Positions 7,455 through 8,311 of a stretch of 8,311 nt of DNA are shown piece after piece. The stretch spans positions 1 through 8,311 of the forward strand of contig JBFGCA010000157.1 of the NCBI GenBank assembly GCA_041567315.1, given 5' to 3'. Made by a program: the position numbers and the translations under genes. The notes below the pieces were generated by a model that ran no database searches, was not told the DNA's origin, and worked only from the letters and a program-made list of their open reading frames with translations. Position 1 is the stretch's first letter. Every line of letters begins with the position of its first letter. This stretch comes from JBFGCA01 sp041567315. GTDB taxonomy: Bacteria > Acidobacteriota > Thermoanaerobaculia > Multivoradales > JAHEKO01.

Positions 7455-8147
7455 ATGACCGCCGACGATCCACTCCGCACCCTGGAGCAGCGGCTGGGCT
7501 ACGCGTTCCGCCGGCCCGAGCTGCTCGAGCGCGCGCTCGTCCACCGCTCCTACGCCCACGAGCAGGCGGTGGGGGGCAGCTACGAGCGGCTCGAGTTCCT
7601 GGGCGACGCGGTGCTGGGCCTGATCGCGTCGGAGTGGCTCTACGGGCGCTTTCCGGACCTGCCCGAGGGCGAGCTGTCCAAGTTCAAGGCCTATCTGGTC
7701 AGCGAGCGGGTGCTGGCCGAGCACGCCGGGCGGCTGGGTCTCGGCGAGGCGCTGCGGCTGGGGGTCGGCGAGGAGCGCACCGGCGGCCGGCGCAAGGCGT
7801 CGCTCCTGGCCGACGCCTTCGAGGCCGTGCTGGGAGCGGTCTTCCGCGACGGCGGGCTGCGGCCGGCGCGGCGGCTGGGCCTGGCGTTTCTCGAGGATGC
7901 GGCACAGCGGCGGCCGCAGGGCACGCCGACCGACCCCAAGACCCGGCTCCAGGAGCTGGCGCAAGCGCGCGGCGAGCCGCTACCAGAGTACCTGGAAGTG
8001 GCTGCCGAGGGGCCGGATCACCGGCGGCGGTTCCGGGTCGAATGCCGGCTCGGGGAGCGGCGGCTGGGGACCGGGGAGGCGGGGAGCAAGAAGCGGGCGG
8101 AGCAGCGGGCGGCGGAGGAGGCGCTGGGGCGGCTGGCGGAGGAGTAG
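7455..8147 (+). CDS. rnc: Ribonuclease III
   Basis: Double-strand-specific, Mg-dependent endoribonuclease that processes rRNA precursors and structured mRNAs, acting as a dimer. Seen: 230 residues, against 226 in E. coli. The RNase III domain (about 1-150) holds the signature ERLEFLGDAVL, with E44, E47 and D51, and LLADAFEAVLGAVFRDGG, with D120 and E123. E47, D51, D120 and E123 correspond to E. coli E41, D45, D114 and E117, so the active site is intact. A double-stranded-RNA-binding domain follows (about 157-228), from DPKTRLQELAQ to GSKKRAEQRAAEEAL at 210-224. The frame is open far upstream inside mutL, but ATG 7455 gives the family-length protein; the upstream extension is an antisense-free shadow of mutL. 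No Shine-Dalgarno is visible in the 14-bp gap, which fits coupling to mutL translation. It is likely the last gene of the glgP-mutL-rnc run. Confidence 0.97.
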   Translation: MTADDPLRTLEQRLGYAFRRPELLERALVHRSYAHEQAVGGSYERLEFLGDAVLGLIASEWLYGRFPDLPEGELSKFKAYLVSERVLAEHAGRLGLGEALRLGVGEERTGGRRKASLLADAFEAVLGAVFRDGGLRPARRLGLAFLEDAAQRRPQGTPTDPKTRLQELAQARGEPLPEYLEVAAEGPDHRRRFRVECRLGERRLGTGEAGSKKRAEQRAAEEALGRLAEE

Positions 8148-8163
8148 GCGAGGCGGGTGGCGG

Positions 8164-8185
8164 ACCCCCGCCCGCGGGCGAGGGT
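8164..8185 (+). terminator. GC-rich hairpin after rnc, possible 3' end
   Basis: The arms ACCCCCGCCCG and CGGGCGAGGGT pair with one mismatch (8168/8181) around a perfect 12-bp palindrome at 8169-8180. It begins 16 bp after the rnc stop, where a transcript end is expected. No T tract follows, so an intrinsic terminator is not shown; it could instead be an RNA-stabilising stem. A competing stem, GGCGGG (8152-8157) with CCCGCC (8167-8172), overlaps it. Such stems also arise by chance in DNA this GC-rich. Confidence 0.35.
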
Positions 8186-8235
8186 CGGCGAGCGGAGTGT
8201 AGGGGCCGCGAGCTGCGAGGGTCCCCCCGCGGCCG

Positions 8236-8250
8236 CCTCGGGGGCCGAGG
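8236..8250. repeat. Short perfect inverted repeat (CCTCGG / CCGAGG)
   Basis: A six-base perfect stem with a GGG loop. It is followed by a pyrimidine-rich stretch (about 8253-8278) with scattered T rather than a true T tract. It could add to transcript termination after rnc; alone it is weak evidence. Confidence 0.35.
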
Positions 8251-8307
8251 GGTTCCCTTCGCTTCACTCCCCCTCCCAGGCCAACACGTTCCGCTGCCGG
8301 GAACCCC
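8249..8307. repeat. Perfect 9-bp inverted repeat flanking 41 bp
   Basis: GGGGTTCCC at 8249-8257 is the exact reverse complement of GGGAACCCC at 8299-8307. The 41 bp between them is pyrimidine-rich on the plus strand in its first half. I see no open reading frame or RNA gene here. It could be a protein-binding site, part of an RNA fold, or the edge of a repeat continuing past the window; the role is unknown. Confidence 0.45.
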
Positions 8308-8311
8308 ACCA

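Noticed and set aside
6678..8147. A 489-residue plus-strand frame that looks like a fusion to RNase III
   Set aside because: The first 259 residues are an out-of-frame shadow of mutL; the true gene begins at ATG 7455, giving a family-length RNase III.
8281..8311. A tRNA 3' end, suggested by CCACCA at 8306-8311
   Set aside because: No T-loop GTTCRA sequence or cloverleaf arms could be fitted upstream on the plus strand.
1..8311. CRISPR array, insertion sequence, prophage or defence genes
   Set aside because: No regularly spaced repeats, transposase, integrase or nuclease/toxin families other than the housekeeping MutL and RNase III are present; codon use is uniform across all five genes.

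Overview
This is a GC-rich bacterial window (third codon positions are almost all G or C) and it is nearly fully coding. It holds five recognisable genes in two divergent groups that meet at a 59-bp intergenic gap near position 3400. The base composition, the MutH-independent (endonuclease-type) MutL and the glycogen gene set fit a high-GC bacterium outside the MutH-bearing gammaproteobacteria. The phylum cannot be named from the sequence alone; a high-GC Acidobacteriota-like or similar lineage is only a guess.

Layout. On the minus strand, reading leftward from 3369, malQ (4-alpha-glucanotransferase) is followed by glgX (glycogen debranching enzyme). The two share an ATGA stop/start overlap, and glgX runs off the left edge without its C-terminal end. 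On the plus strand, from 3429, glgP (alpha-glucan phosphorylase), mutL (mismatch repair) and rnc (ribonuclease III) follow each other with gaps of only 10 and 14 bp, ending at 8147. The last 164 bp have no supportable gene but hold several GC-rich inverted repeats.

How the genes work together. GlgP releases glucose-1-phosphate from glycogen chain ends, GlgX removes the limit-dextrin branches, and MalQ rearranges the short maltodextrins so that GlgP can continue. The window is therefore a divergent glycogen-breakdown locus, with two genes read one way and the phosphorylase the other. MutL and RNase III belong to DNA repair and RNA processing and seem to share a transcription unit with glgP through tight packing rather than function.

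The points most worth a second look are the lack of any ATG, GTG or TTG at the N-terminus of mutL (a CTG at 5641 is the best start); the single AT-rich patch between malQ and glgP, which could serve both directions and would make malQ leaderless; and the structured tail after rnc. I found no sign of a mobile element, CRISPR array, RNA gene, defence system or wholly new system. The long antisense reading frames in this window look like composition artefacts.
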